Of a stretch of 42,988 nt of DNA, positions 42,660-42,988 are shown piece by piece. The notes beneath the pieces are model-generated. The model worked only from the letters and a program-made list of their open reading frames with translations, was not told the origin of the DNA and made no database searches. A program made the position numbers and the translations under genes. Origin of the DNA: CAVURW01 sp963743595 (GTDB lineage: Bacteria; Verrucomicrobiota; Verrucomicrobiia; Methylacidiphilales; UBA1321); the NCBI GenBank assembly GCA_963743595.1, contig CAVURW010000256.1, positions 1 to 42,988 of the forward strand, given 5' to 3'. Position 1 is the stretch's first letter, and every line of letters begins with the position of its first letter.

Positions 42660-42815
42660 ATGATTAAACTTGTCCTCCGGCCTGTCGCTATTTTCTTTGC
42701 GGCCTTGAGTTCGTTCCTTCAGGCAGACGATGAATCAGTCCCGAGTGTCGATTTTTCGACTAATGTGGATACCACATTCCGGGAACTTCCCCTCCTCTGT
42801 AGCACAACGGGCTGA
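42660..42815 (+). pseudogene. Truncated secreted-protein gene
   Basis: 51 codons: signal peptide IKLVLRPVAIFFAALSSFLQA, then DDESVPSVDFSTNVDTTF and RELPLLCSTTG before TGA 42813-42815. The block 'val-asp-phe-ser-thr ... thr-phe-arg-glu-leu' looks like the start of a longer mature protein, and the frame breaks just after it, so it is probably the 5' stump of a cassette gene related in layout to the one at 41843. Confidence 0.45.
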
Positions 42816-42988
42816 TTGCCCAGCCCCGCACTCAAACCGATTGATCTCCTAAGAACTGTCGGAATCCGTCGAAATGACTGACAACTTTCGGTTGATTGGG
42901 TGTCCGCTTCAACTAGTCTATCTTCGTCGTCATAACTTACCCCTTCATTTTCACCTCTGGAGAGAACTTCGACGTCTCGCCTAGCGAA
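42816..42988. other. Right-edge segment without a supported gene
   Basis: Nothing certain. GGGCT-GATTGCCC-AGCCC (42809-42826) is a small inverted repeat at the end of the truncated gene. The minus strand is open across the segment without an ATG. The string that reads TGAAGCGGACACCC on the minus strand resembles the 5'-TGA ends of IS3-type inverted repeats, but no transposase is seen. Confidence 0.2.

Overview
The window appears to come from a member of the Verrucomicrobiota. The strongest marker is the 1,476-codon gene at 37423-41853, whose pseudopilin-like N-terminus and conserved blocks match 'Verru_Chthon cassette protein A', a family known to me only from Verrucomicrobiota. Weak or absent Shine-Dalgarno sequences at many starts and the abundance of Sel1, BatA/VWA and secreted glycoside-hydrolase-type genes fit this. 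I cannot place it to genus. I saw no rRNA or tRNA gene, CRISPR array or intact insertion sequence by eye.

Layout. 1-7956: end of a Kelch-type gene, a secreted TPR protein, a 953-aa protein that looks like a superfamily-1 helicase with its ATPase motifs lost but its C-terminal nuclease domain kept, a convergent WYL regulator, a VWA protein split by a frameshift, and pabB. 8044-11212: rplM-rpsI followed on the same strand by argC-argJ. 11234-18598: a Sel1-repeat membrane protein, a small DUF3592-type protein, an MFS permease, a fatty acid desaturase and an OLD-like ATPase whose TOPRIM catalytic residues look lost. 18719-23003: a sugar module made of a GH1 beta-glucosidase, an MFS carrier and glucokinase; the carrier and kinase share a divergent promoter region.

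23007-35232 is one tightly packed minus-strand gene string. In transcription order it runs: a chimeric GH5/GH116 fragment ORF, a secreted PA14-like protein, MoxR ATPase, DUF58 protein, BatA-like VWA protein, a second VWA protein with a glutamine-amidotransferase-like region, a membrane-anchored DUF4175-like protein, and a Gln/Ala-rich secreted protein carrying 12 Gly-Gln repeats. The MoxR-to-BatA part is the classic MoxR/DUF58/VWA arrangement, thought to remodel or assemble envelope complexes.

34162-37135 is a gene graveyard: pieces of GH5, GH116, PA14, GH172 (DUF2961) and a sensor-type secreted protein lie head to tail and inverted, several with frameshifts. Next to it sits the Verru_Chthon A gene with an overlapping secreted-protein gene and a truncated secreted-protein gene. 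Cassette proteins B, C and D are not visible here. This eastern third (about 34-43 kb) is the most unusual part of the window.
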